Assembly: GCA_013288945.1 (NCBI GenBank)
Contig: JABDAZ010000024.1
Coordinates: 1-46,428 of the forward strand
Origin: Bacteroidota bacterium
GTDB taxonomy: Bacteria > Bacteroidota > Bacteroidia > Chitinophagales > Chitinophagaceae
Reading direction: 5' to 3'
DNA: 46,428 nt
The notes under the pieces were generated by a model. That model was not told the origin of the DNA and searched no databases. It saw nothing but the letters and a program-made list of their open reading frames with translations. Both the position numbers and the translations under genes were made by a program. Positions within the stretch are counted from its first letter, which is position 1. The number at the start of each line of letters is the position of its first letter. This document shows, in pieces, positions 17,153-24,957 of this stretch.

Positions 17153-17403
17153 AAACCACAAACACAATCTTCTTTATTAATAAAACTGTGGCTGAATAAT
17201 TGTTGTGACGATAACCATATATTTGATTACATCAAAACGGGGAAATAATTTTTGTGGTGTTGATTTTAAGAAACATTTTTTATTAATAATTTTTTCTAAG
17301 AATTGCCTGTCTCAAAAAGTTGAGTGATGTTTTTACCAAAAATTGTAGAACCGTTAATATTAATAAGACAAAAAATATTATAGAAAATATCCGAAAAAAT
17401 AAC

Positions 17404-19827
17404 ATGAAAAATATTTTAATCATTCTCTTATTATTGCAAACGGCATTGTTATCTGCGCAGCAAAAAGATTCGGTAATTCATCGCGCAAAAAAAGAAACAG
17501 CCGAAAAGGAAATAAAAAAACCAATCAGAAAGATTGAATATTTCCGCGACACCATTCATCGCGAACGCAAAAAATTTGACTCCACATTATTTACAAAAAA
17601 AGAAATGCCATCAACAGGCGATTATGCAGAAGATCTCGGAAGGGTTTATCAATTGCTGAGCAAAGTGCCGGTAATAACGAGTTCTTTTTTACGGCTGAAA
17701 GACATCCATGCATACATGGACAAAGGCGATACCGTGCTTGATGCAGTGCGCGAAAGAATGCAGGAAAAACAACGAACGCTGAACGTGCGCAACCTGCAAA
17801 TGTTTATTACTTTATTAGAAACTTTGCAGGCAAATATTAATACCAATTCTCTTTTTTTAAATGCTTATGATACTGCGCTTGATAAATTACAAAAGCAAGT
17901 TGCCAGCTTAAGAAAAGATTCGCTGATGCTGGATATATTTCGCGACACAACTTTAAAAAACCAGTTTGAACCACAACTACTTTTATTAAAAACAGAATGG
18001 CGCACTGCAGATAGCCTTATTAATGAAAATGACAGGGAAATTAATACGCTTAAATCACAAACAGTTGCGCATAATATTATCATTGGAGAATTGTTATCCA
18101 CAGTTAATGGCGAGCTGAAAGCGACTGGTTCGCGCGACTTTGGAAAGGAAAGAAATTATCTGTGGGAGAAACCAAATTATGGCACAAATTATAATGCAAA
18201 TTCTTTTAAAAATTCTTTAAGCAGCGAATTTCATTTAGCAGGTTTTTATTTTTCGAATACACGCAGCAACAGGATGTGGCTTTTTATATCCGGCATTATA
18301 TTTTTTATATGGATTTGGTGGAATTTCCGGACGTTAAAAAAAATGAACAAGCAAGAAAGCACGTCGCGTTTTGCATTGAAATATATTTCGCCATTTCCCC
18401 TGGCAGCAGCATTAATATTTATGCTCACCCTCGCTCCTCTTTTTGATATACATGCGCCGGTTATTTATATAGAATTCACGCAAATTTTATTAATGGTTGT
18501 AATGACAATTTTGCTGCGCGAAAAACTTGCTGCTCCACTTTTTCGCGCGTGGTGTTTATATCTTTTATTGTTTTTGATATTACCGGTTACGCGCATGCTT
18601 GGTTTGCCCGTGCAATTAATAAGATGGGTTAATTTTTTTACAGATATTGTTTCTTTTTCTTTTGCTGGTTATATGCTTTTGCATCATAGAAAAACGATGA
18701 ACAAATGGGTGGTTTTATCAATCGGGCTTTATGCTATTTTTAATTTTCTTGCAGTTGTTTTTAATATTTTTGGAAGAGTAACCTTCTCGCAATTGTTTGC
18801 AGATACTGCAGTTTATGCAGTTGCACAAACAGTAAGCCTTGCGATATTTGTAGAGATAATACAGGAATCTTTTTTATTGCAAATGCACACCAGCCGCTTG
18901 CGAAAAGGTTACCCGGAAGAATTTGATTTTTCAAAAATATGCCGCTCCGTTACAAAATTTGCATCGGTGTTTGCAGCAGCATTATGGCTCATCGTTTTTG
19001 CTGCTAACATGAATTTGTTTAATGAACTGTATGCATTGTTTATGAATTTTTTTACAAGCACAAGGCAGGTTGGAAGTTTTACATTTACCATTGGCGGCGC
19101 CATTCTATTTTTCGGTATTCTTTGGCTGGCTAATTTTTTACAAAAATATATTGCATACTTTTTTGGCGACACTGGCGATGATGCAGCTTTTGATGATAAA
19201 GGCCAACGCACGAGATTAATGGTGACGCGGTTAATCGTTTTGATTGCCGGATTTTTATTGGCTGTTGCAGCGTCAGGTTTGCCTGTTGATAGAATTACAG
19301 TTATCATCGGTGCGCTTGGAGTTGGCGTTGGGCTTGGGCTTCAGAACATCGTAAACAATTTTGTTTCTGGTGTGATATTGATTTTTGATCGTCCGTTACG
19401 CATTGGCGACACCGTTGATATTGGCGATAAAAGAGGCCGCGTTAAAGAAATTGGAATCCGATCAAGCACGTTGCTTACTGAAGAAGGCGCCGAAGTAATT
19501 ATTCCAAACGGAGATGTATTATCGAATAAAATTGTGAACTGGACAAGAAGTGATAACCAGGTTCGCCAGTTGCTTACGTTTACACTTGATGGTGTTACCG
19601 ATCCAAAAACACTTGAAACAGATCACATTAAAGAGTTGGTGAAAAAAAATGAAAATGTTTCCACTGCACATGAACCGGAAATAATCAGTGATACGGTCAA
19701 TTCAAAATCTATTACACTAAAAATTTATTTCTGGGTTAATGATTTTAATAAATTAACGCAAACCGCAGCAGAAGTAAAAGGTGATATTTACCGATATTTC
19801 CAGGAAAAGAAAATTGTTGTTGTATAA
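17404..19827 (+). CDS. Large mechanosensitive ion channel of the MscS family
   Basis: An 807-residue protein. ATG 17404 opens a signal peptide (MKNILIILLLLQTALLSAQQ), so the 28 upstream codons are left out. Residues from about 20 to 270 are a periplasmic, Gln/Lys-rich helical region like that of MscK/YbiO-type channels. They are followed by about eight to ten membrane segments and then the conserved MscS pore helix and beta domain (GALGVGVGLGLQNIVNNF, FDRPLRIGDTVDIG, GRVKEIGIRSS, IIPNGDVLSNKIVNW). It releases solutes on membrane tension during osmotic downshock. Length is far above the 286 residues of E. coli MscS but normal for the multi-TM branch. It converges with the glycosylase gene. Confidence 0.93.
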   Translation: MKNILIILLLLQTALLSAQQKDSVIHRAKKETAEKEIKKPIRKIEYFRDTIHRERKKFDSTLFTKKEMPSTGDYAEDLGRVYQLLSKVPVITSSFLRLKDIHAYMDKGDTVLDAVRERMQEKQRTLNVRNLQMFITLLETLQANINTNSLFLNAYDTALDKLQKQVASLRKDSLMLDIFRDTTLKNQFEPQLLLLKTEWRTADSLINENDREINTLKSQTVAHNIIIGELLSTVNGELKATGSRDFGKERNYLWEKPNYGTNYNANSFKNSLSSEFHLAGFYFSNTRSNRMWLFISGIIFFIWIWWNFRTLKKMNKQESTSRFALKYISPFPLAAALIFMLTLAPLFDIHAPVIYIEFTQILLMVVMTILLREKLAAPLFRAWCLYLLLFLILPVTRMLGLPVQLIRWVNFFTDIVSFSFAGYMLLHHRKTMNKWVVLSIGLYAIFNFLAVVFNIFGRVTFSQLFADTAVYAVAQTVSLAIFVEIIQESFLLQMHTSRLRKGYPEEFDFSKICRSVTKFASVFAAALWLIVFAANMNLFNELYALFMNFFTSTRQVGSFTFTIGGAILFFGILWLANFLQKYIAYFFGDTGDDAAFDDKGQRTRLMVTRLIVLIAGFLLAVAASGLPVDRITVIIGALGVGVGLGLQNIVNNFVSGVILIFDRPLRIGDTVDIGDKRGRVKEIGIRSSTLLTEEGAEVIIPNGDVLSNKIVNWTRSDNQVRQLLTFTLDGVTDPKTLETDHIKELVKKNENVSTAHEPEIISDTVNSKSITLKIYFWVNDFNKLTQTAAEVKGDIYRYFQEKKIVVV

Positions 19828-19840
19828 TTTTTTCATAATC

Positions 19841-19887
19841 TTATTTATAAAAATTATTAATAAGGTTATGGTCATTTTTATAAATAA
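19841..19887. terminator. Possible bidirectional terminator between convergent genes
   Basis: A perfect 14-bp inverted repeat, TTATTTATAAAAAT (19841-19854) with ATTTTTATAAATAA (19874-19887), has a 19-nt loop. It lies between the convergent mscS-like and glycosylase genes. The stem has no G-C pair and the tail is weak, so it is only tentatively a terminator. Confidence 0.4.
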
Positions 19888-19931
19888 AAATCATCTGTAA
19901 AATTTTCTATCATTAATAAAAATGGAATTTA

Positions 19932-20639
19932 TTAATGCGATTTTTCTTCTGCTGTTTTAAAGGCTGAAATATATTTTTCAATATAAAATTGTTTGGTTGC
20001 ACTTTTATATTGCATGATAAAACGCGGATGTTCCAATGCAATAATTTTATTAAAAAAATGAAATTCGCCGTTGAGGTTTTTTAAAAATTTTTCATTTTTC
20101 CCTGTGCCAAAACAGAAACAAACATCTTTATAAATATTAAGCGTTAATAATTTTTTTATATTTTCTATAATAAAATTTTTTACAGTTTCAGCCAATTCTT
20201 TGCTATCGTAATAATTATAATTTTTCTCTTTTCCATTTTTGTCAACAGCCGTAAAACCAAGCGGGCACGCAGAATTGATATAAAACTTTTTATAAAAATT
20301 ATCGGCGCCGCCGTATGCATTAATCATTTCATAAATAAAAGCAGACGATGGCTCATGTGCAATTTTACCATTGTAATTAATGCCGCATTCATTCATTAAT
20401 CTTTTAGGATCAGTAAAAGGAATGCCCGTTAAACCACCACCAAGCCTTCCGGGATTAATGCCTAAAATAAGGTGCCGCGGATTATCATCATTATAATATT
20501 TGCGATAGAAAATTTCAGAAATTTGCAACACGTTTTCAAACTCTTTGAAAGGGTTCATAACCCTTATTCCGTGCGGTAATTTTTTTCCGGTATAACACAA
20601 CTGCTCATTAAATTGAATGGCTTGATCTGCAAATGTCAC
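19932..20639 (-). CDS. Uracil-DNA glycosylase superfamily protein (SMUG2/DUF4918 type)
   Basis: A 235-residue protein. LILGINPGRLGGGLTGIPF (57-75) is the UDG motif 1 with Asn in the GINPG position, as in SMUG enzymes, and EHPRFIMQY near residue 200 is the motif 2 H-P region. The family is the DUF4918 group of Bacteroidota, of which a Pedobacter member has been described as SMUG2, able to remove uracil and related deaminated bases. It would begin base-excision repair in the cytoplasm. Start at ATG 20639. It lies head-to-tail after the secreted esterase with a terminator between them, so it is independently transcribed. Confidence 0.85.
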   Translation of the reverse strand: MTFADQAIQFNEQLCYTGKKLPHGIRVMNPFKEFENVLQISEIFYRKYYNDDNPRHLILGINPGRLGGGLTGIPFTDPKRLMNECGINYNGKIAHEPSSAFIYEMINAYGGADNFYKKFYINSACPLGFTAVDKNGKEKNYNYYDSKELAETVKNFIIENIKKLLTLNIYKDVCFCFGTGKNEKFLKNLNGEFHFFNKIIALEHPRFIMQYKSATKQFYIEKYISAFKTAEEKSH

Positions 20640-20659
20640 GGCAATAATTTTATCAATAT

Positions 20660-20698
20660 TAAAAGAAATAAAAATACCTGAATAATTTTTCAGGTATT
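20660..20698 (-). terminator. Terminator of the secreted esterase gene
   Basis: On the minus strand, AATACCTGAA (20698-20689) pairs perfectly with TTCAGGTATT (20682-20673) around a 6-nt loop and runs into TTTATTTCTTTT. It is 156 bp downstream of the esterase stop and just upstream of the glycosylase start. Confidence 0.65.
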
Positions 20699-20853
20699 AA
20701 TAATTTGTATGAAGAATGTTTTCAAAACATTGATATTTCTAAATCATAAAAGTAAAAAAATCATCAACAATTTTTATTTACTGATATTTTTTGAATAGAA
20801 AATTCTTAAAAAAAACATTAATAAAATAACGAAAAATATTTTTTCAATCTCCA

Positions 20854-21615
20854 TTATTTATGCTGGCGGAATAACCATTCCATCATTAATGCATCGCTGT
20901 ATGCAGCTATCCACGAAAAGTGGCCAGTCTCCGGTAATTGCGTGAAACCCGGATGGGCGCCAGCTCTCGTTAATGCGCCAAACATTTCTAAAGAATATTT
21001 TGGATTAACAGCAGGATCTTCCGCACCATGAAAAATCCACATAGGAATATGTTTTATTAATGCCACTTTTGTTGTGTCTCCCGCACCACAAACAGGCACG
21101 GCCGCAGCAAACAAATCCGGATACCTTTCGATAGCGTCATACGTTCCAAAACCGCCCATTGACAAGCCGGTAATATAAATGCGGTTACTATCAACCGGCA
21201 TTGTTTTTATTATTTTATGAATGAGTTCTATCAGCAGTTCCATTGGTTTGCTTGGTGTGGTTTGCAACATCATATCTTTTCTCGAAAAATTTGACCAGCC
21301 AATTTTTTCGGGACATTGTGGTGCAATAACAAATGCCGGATGGCGCATCATGTTTTCATCTGTTGCAAAATTCATTACGCCCCATTTTAACTGTGCATCA
21401 TTATCATGGCCGCGCTCGCCGGAACCATGTAAAAATATTACAAGCGGATATTTTCTCATGGTATCTGCATCAGGATAAAGTTGGCGGTACAATAAAGTAT
21501 CTTTGCCATTAATGTATTTTTCCATACTAAAACGTGAAGGTTGCGCAAAAGAAGATTTTGCAGCAAAGCAAAAAAGAATCGTAAAAAAAAGAACAAGCAA
21601 TTTTAAATGTTTCAT
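20854..21615 (-). CDS. Secreted alpha/beta-hydrolase (esterase/peptidase-like)
   Basis: A 253-residue exported hydrolase. ATG 21615 is chosen because it opens a signal peptide (MKHLKLLVLFFTILFCFAA, cleaved near SSFAQ); the frame runs 33 codons further up without support. The triad is complete: Ser152 in GLSMGG, Asp200 in HGAED and His232 in ETGHFSW, with the oxyanion-side motif FLHGSGERGHD (61-71). This is the poly(3-hydroxybutyrate)-depolymerase/prolyl-oligopeptidase-like group that Bacteroidota export, often as a carboxylesterase in polysaccharide use. Specificity is not known. The gene has no hydrolase neighbours. Confidence 0.85.
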   Translation of the reverse strand: MKHLKLLVLFFTILFCFAAKSSFAQPSRFSMEKYINGKDTLLYRQLYPDADTMRKYPLVIFLHGSGERGHDNDAQLKWGVMNFATDENMMRHPAFVIAPQCPEKIGWSNFSRKDMMLQTTPSKPMELLIELIHKIIKTMPVDSNRIYITGLSMGGFGTYDAIERYPDLFAAAVPVCGAGDTTKVALIKHIPMWIFHGAEDPAVNPKYSLEMFGALTRAGAHPGFTQLPETGHFSWIAAYSDALMMEWLFRQHK

Positions 21616-22033
21616 TTTATTTTTTATTAGAGATTGAAAAATGTTTTCTGTCTTTAATTTTTCTACTTTTTCTTTTTGTAATTCTGTTTGTTGTTTGATT
21701 TTGCAATAGTGCATTTGCTTTTTTGCTGTTGCGGTTATTTCTGTATAATAAAATTATTGCAAGACAATATACATAAATGTTGAACGCAATTGGTTTAGGA
21801 TTTATCAATGCGCCATTTTATTTTCTTACAAATATTTTATTAATAAAATCGCTGTTCTTGTTTTTCTATTAATAAAAAATCCATTATACTTTCTGTGTTT
21901 TAAAAAATTTCTCAACTATTTTTTATTAATGATTTGGTTGATAAAACTTGATTTTATTTACACGCAAAACGAACTTGAAATTTCTATGTAAAAAATCGCT
22001 TACAAACCTTATCTTCGCGCAATTTCTTTCTTA
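21616..22033. other. 418-bp intergenic gap, divergent promoters only
   Basis: The gap lies between divergently transcribed genes. It contains an exact TTATTAATAA at 21837-21846, two further ATTAAT cores, and a TATCTTCG (22010-22017) that could be a -7 box for the dihydroorotase-like gene. No credible small gene, RNA structure or repeat was found; a 63-codon minus-strand frame in it is low-complexity and unsupported. Confidence 0.5.
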
Positions 22034-23299
22034 ATGAAGACCCTCATTCAACAGGCATTTATTGCGGACTCGCATTCTCCTCATCACGGAACTATTAAGG
22101 ATATTTTAATTGATGATGGAATTATTACAAACATTGCTGACAACATTAATGAAGCTGCAGACACCGTTATTAACCAGCAAAATTTGCATGCATCTTCCGG
22201 CTGGGTTGATATTTTTTCCAACTTTGCAGACCCTGGTTATGAATATAAAGAAACGTTGGAAACCGGCGCAAACGCAGCAGCAGCGGGCGGTTACACAGAT
22301 GTGTTTGTAATCCCAAATACAAAACCCGCGGTTGATATTAAAGCGCAGGTTGAATACATCAGCCAAAAATCAAAATCACTTCCGGTTAATATTTTACCAA
22401 TTGGCGCGGTTACAAAAAATACCGACGGAAAAGATTTGGCAGAAATGTACGACATGCACAGCAGCGGCGCAATCGCATTTAGTGATGGAACGCACCCTGT
22501 TCAATCTGCAGGGTTATTATTAAAAGCACTTCAATATGTAAAAGCATTTGATGGCGTAATAATACAAGTGCCGGATGATAAAAGTGTTGGTGCAAATGGA
22601 TTAATAAACGAAGGAATTATTTCAACGCGATTGGGTTTGCCTGGCAAACCAATGATGGCGGAAGAATTAATAATTGCACGCGATATAAAATTGGCGCGCT
22701 ATGCAGAATCAAAAATTCATTTTACAGGAATTACTTCTCCAAAATCAATTGACTATATAAAACGTGCAAAAGATTCAGGCTTGAATGTTACTTGTTCTGT
22801 AACGCCTTATCATTTATTTTTTAGTGATGAAGATTTGCTGGATTATGATACGAACTTAAAAGTGTATCCGCCATTGCGTACAAAAAATGATATCAATCAT
22901 TTAAAAAACGCCGTGCTTGATGGAACAATTGATTGCATCGCAACCCATCATATGCCGCATGAATACGATAGTAAAATTGTAGAATTTGAATATGCAAAAT
23001 ATGGAATGATTGGTTTGGAAACTGCTTATGCAATTATTAATACTATTTTTCCCGAACTCTCCAAAGACAAGCTTGCAGCACTTTTCAGCGGAAATGCAAG
23101 AAAGATTTTTGGGTTAAACCAGTCATTAATAAATGTAGGAGAAAAATCTTCCATCACTTTATACAATCCATCAACCCAGTGGACTTTGGCTGAAAAAAAT
23201 ATTCTTTCCAAATCAAAAAATACAGCGTTCATTAATAAAACCTTCACCGGAAAAGTAGTTGGAATTATTAATGGAAAGAAAGTATTTTTGAATAAATAA
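22034..23299 (+). CDS. Dihydroorotase-like protein lacking metal ligands (PyrC homologue)
   Basis: A 421-residue amidohydrolase-fold protein of the class I dihydroorotase type. It keeps structural landmarks: GWVDIFSNFADPGYEYKET, FVIPNTKP, AFSDG (149-152), DTNLKVYPPLRTK and GMIGLET. It has lost the catalytic ones. The HxH after VD is F61/N63, the substrate Arg of REPG is Ala65, the HxH-ST ligand is Gly232, the ligand in the HaED strand is Gln178, and the catalytic Asp of TDHAPH is His305. It is therefore probably non-catalytic, like the PyrC'-type subunits that scaffold aspartate transcarbamylase, or it has another activity. First gene of an operon with DUF4199 and a glycosyltransferase (26 and 16 bp gaps). 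Confidence 0.85.
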   Translation: MKTLIQQAFIADSHSPHHGTIKDILIDDGIITNIADNINEAADTVINQQNLHASSGWVDIFSNFADPGYEYKETLETGANAAAAGGYTDVFVIPNTKPAVDIKAQVEYISQKSKSLPVNILPIGAVTKNTDGKDLAEMYDMHSSGAIAFSDGTHPVQSAGLLLKALQYVKAFDGVIIQVPDDKSVGANGLINEGIISTRLGLPGKPMMAEELIIARDIKLARYAESKIHFTGITSPKSIDYIKRAKDSGLNVTCSVTPYHLFFSDEDLLDYDTNLKVYPPLRTKNDINHLKNAVLDGTIDCIATHHMPHEYDSKIVEFEYAKYGMIGLETAYAIINTIFPELSKDKLAALFSGNARKIFGLNQSLINVGEKSSITLYNPSTQWTLAEKNILSKSKNTAFINKTFTGKVVGIINGKKVFLNK

Positions 23300-23325
23300 C
23301 TCTTGCAACCAAAACTATTATTATC

Positions 23326-23841
23326 ATGGAAAAGAAAGTTACCACATCTTTAATAACAGGCGTTGTTATATCGCTTGTAATTATCGTTCTTTCGATTATA
23401 GGATATATCACTAAGTTGGATCAGCAAACATGGTTCAAATGGATATCTGTCCTTATATTTTTTGTAGGCATTATTTATGCATGCACCAATTACGCAAATC
23501 AATTAAACGGAAATGTAACCTTCGGAAACATATTTGCATTTGGTTTCAAAACCACGGCGGCAGTTACTTGTATCGTGCTTGTATTTTCTATTATTTTTCT
23601 TTCCATATTTCCCGACATTAAGGAGCAAGCAATGGATACGGCACGCAAACAAATGGAAGAAAAAAACCAGTTGTCGGCAGAACAAATCGAAAATGGTATT
23701 GCCTTTGCCAAAAAATCTTTTATAATTTTCTTAATACTGGGAGTAATATTCTTATATCTTTTTTTTGGAGCTATTGCATCATTAATCGGCGCAGCGGTTG
23801 CAAAAAAAAATCCCCAATCACCATTTGAAAATCAACCATAA
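23326..23841 (+). CDS. DUF4199 family membrane protein
   Basis: A 171-residue protein with four membrane segments (about 9-29, 36-56, 70-95 and 130-155), matching the Bacteroidota DUF4199 family in length and layout. A charged cytoplasmic or periplasmic segment with DTARKQMEEKNQ separates the third and fourth segments. Function is unknown. It sits 26 bp after the dihydroorotase-like gene and 16 bp before the GT2 gene, an arrangement that I believe recurs in the phylum, so a membrane partner role for the glycosyltransferase is plausible but not shown. Confidence 0.82.
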   Translation: MEKKVTTSLITGVVISLVIIVLSIIGYITKLDQQTWFKWISVLIFFVGIIYACTNYANQLNGNVTFGNIFAFGFKTTAAVTCIVLVFSIIFLSIFPDIKEQAMDTARKQMEEKNQLSAEQIENGIAFAKKSFIIFLILGVIFLYLFFGAIASLIGAAVAKKNPQSPFENQP

Positions 23842-23857
23842 CGTTATTGAATTAATA

Positions 23858-24802
23858 ATGGACGTATCAATTGTAGTTCCTGTTTTTAATGAAGATGAAT
23901 CGCTGAAAGAATTATGTTCGTGGATTCAACGTGTCGCGAAAGAAAATAGTCTTTCTTACGAAATTATTTTTGTTGATGATGGAAGTTCCGACAATTCTTG
24001 GTGCGAAATTGAAACGTTGCGCGAAACAGATAATAATGTAAAAGGAATAAAATTCCAACGCAACTACGGAAAATCTGCCGCGCTTAATGAAGGTTTTAAA
24101 GCAGCAAAAGGAAACGTTGTAGTAACGATGGATGCTGATATGCAGGACAGCCCTGATGAAATTCCCGAACTCTGCCGGATGATTAATGAAGACGGATATG
24201 ATTTGGTTAGCGGTTGGAAAAAGCTTCGGCATGATCCAATTTCAAAAACAATTCCTTCAAAATTTTTTAACTGGGTTACATCAAAAGTTTCTAAAGTTAA
24301 GTTGCACGATTTTAATTGCGGCTTAAAAGCATATCGTTTAAAAGTGGTAAAAAGTATTGAAGTATATGGCGAAATGCACCGCTACATTCCTGTAATTGCA
24401 AAGTGGGCCGGCTTCAGAAAAATTGGTGAAAAAGTGGTGATACACCGCGCAAGAAAATATGGCGTTACAAAATTCGGCGGTTTCAGCCGTTTTATTAATG
24501 GCTTTTTAGATCTTGCTTCTATAACTTTTGTTAGCAAATATGGAAAGCGCCCGATGCATTTATTTGGCACTTGGGGAACAATATTTTTTCTCATCGGTTT
24601 TGGCGTTAGCCTTTATTTAATTTTTTCAAAAATTGCAAATCCCGAATTTAGTTTAAGCAACCGCCCGCCATTTTATATTGCATTAACAGCAATGATAATC
24701 GGCAGCCAGTTATTTTTAACAGGCTTTGTTGCAGAATTAATTTCGCGTAATTCACCTGGAAGAAATGCATATTTGATTGAGAAAAAAGACGGGCTTTCTT
24801 AA
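23858..24802 (+). CDS. Family 2 glycosyltransferase, polyisoprenyl-phosphate type
   Basis: A 314-residue GT2 enzyme. The GT-A domain opens with SIVVPVFNEDESL and carries VDDGSSDNSW (UDP-sugar binding) and MDADMQDSPDE (the DxD metal site). Two C-terminal membrane segments (about 232-252 and 265-290) follow, as in GtrB/DPM1-like enzymes that attach a sugar to undecaprenyl phosphate at the cytoplasmic face. ATG 23858 is chosen; the frame extends 20 codons into the DUF4199 gene without support. Donor and acceptor sugars are not determined. Last gene of the operon. Confidence 0.9.
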   Translation: MDVSIVVPVFNEDESLKELCSWIQRVAKENSLSYEIIFVDDGSSDNSWCEIETLRETDNNVKGIKFQRNYGKSAALNEGFKAAKGNVVVTMDADMQDSPDEIPELCRMINEDGYDLVSGWKKLRHDPISKTIPSKFFNWVTSKVSKVKLHDFNCGLKAYRLKVVKSIEVYGEMHRYIPVIAKWAGFRKIGEKVVIHRARKYGVTKFGGFSRFINGFLDLASITFVSKYGKRPMHLFGTWGTIFFLIGFGVSLYLIFSKIANPEFSLSNRPPFYIALTAMIIGSQLFLTGFVAELISRNSPGRNAYLIEKKDGLS

Positions 24803-24957
24803 TAAAAAATCGCTGTTGCATTACTATCTTTTTAAATTATTGATGCGTAAAATAATTATCTTCAAACGCGATTGAAACCTTCTCCTGCGAAATGTTTTAT
24901 TAATAAAAACGCTGCAATCATTTTATTAATAACCCGGATATTAAAATCAAAATTTCC

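Noticed and set aside
21617-21808. 63-codon minus-strand frame upstream of the esterase
   Set aside because: Basic low-complexity peptide lying over the promoter region; the esterase has a clear signal-peptide start at 21615.
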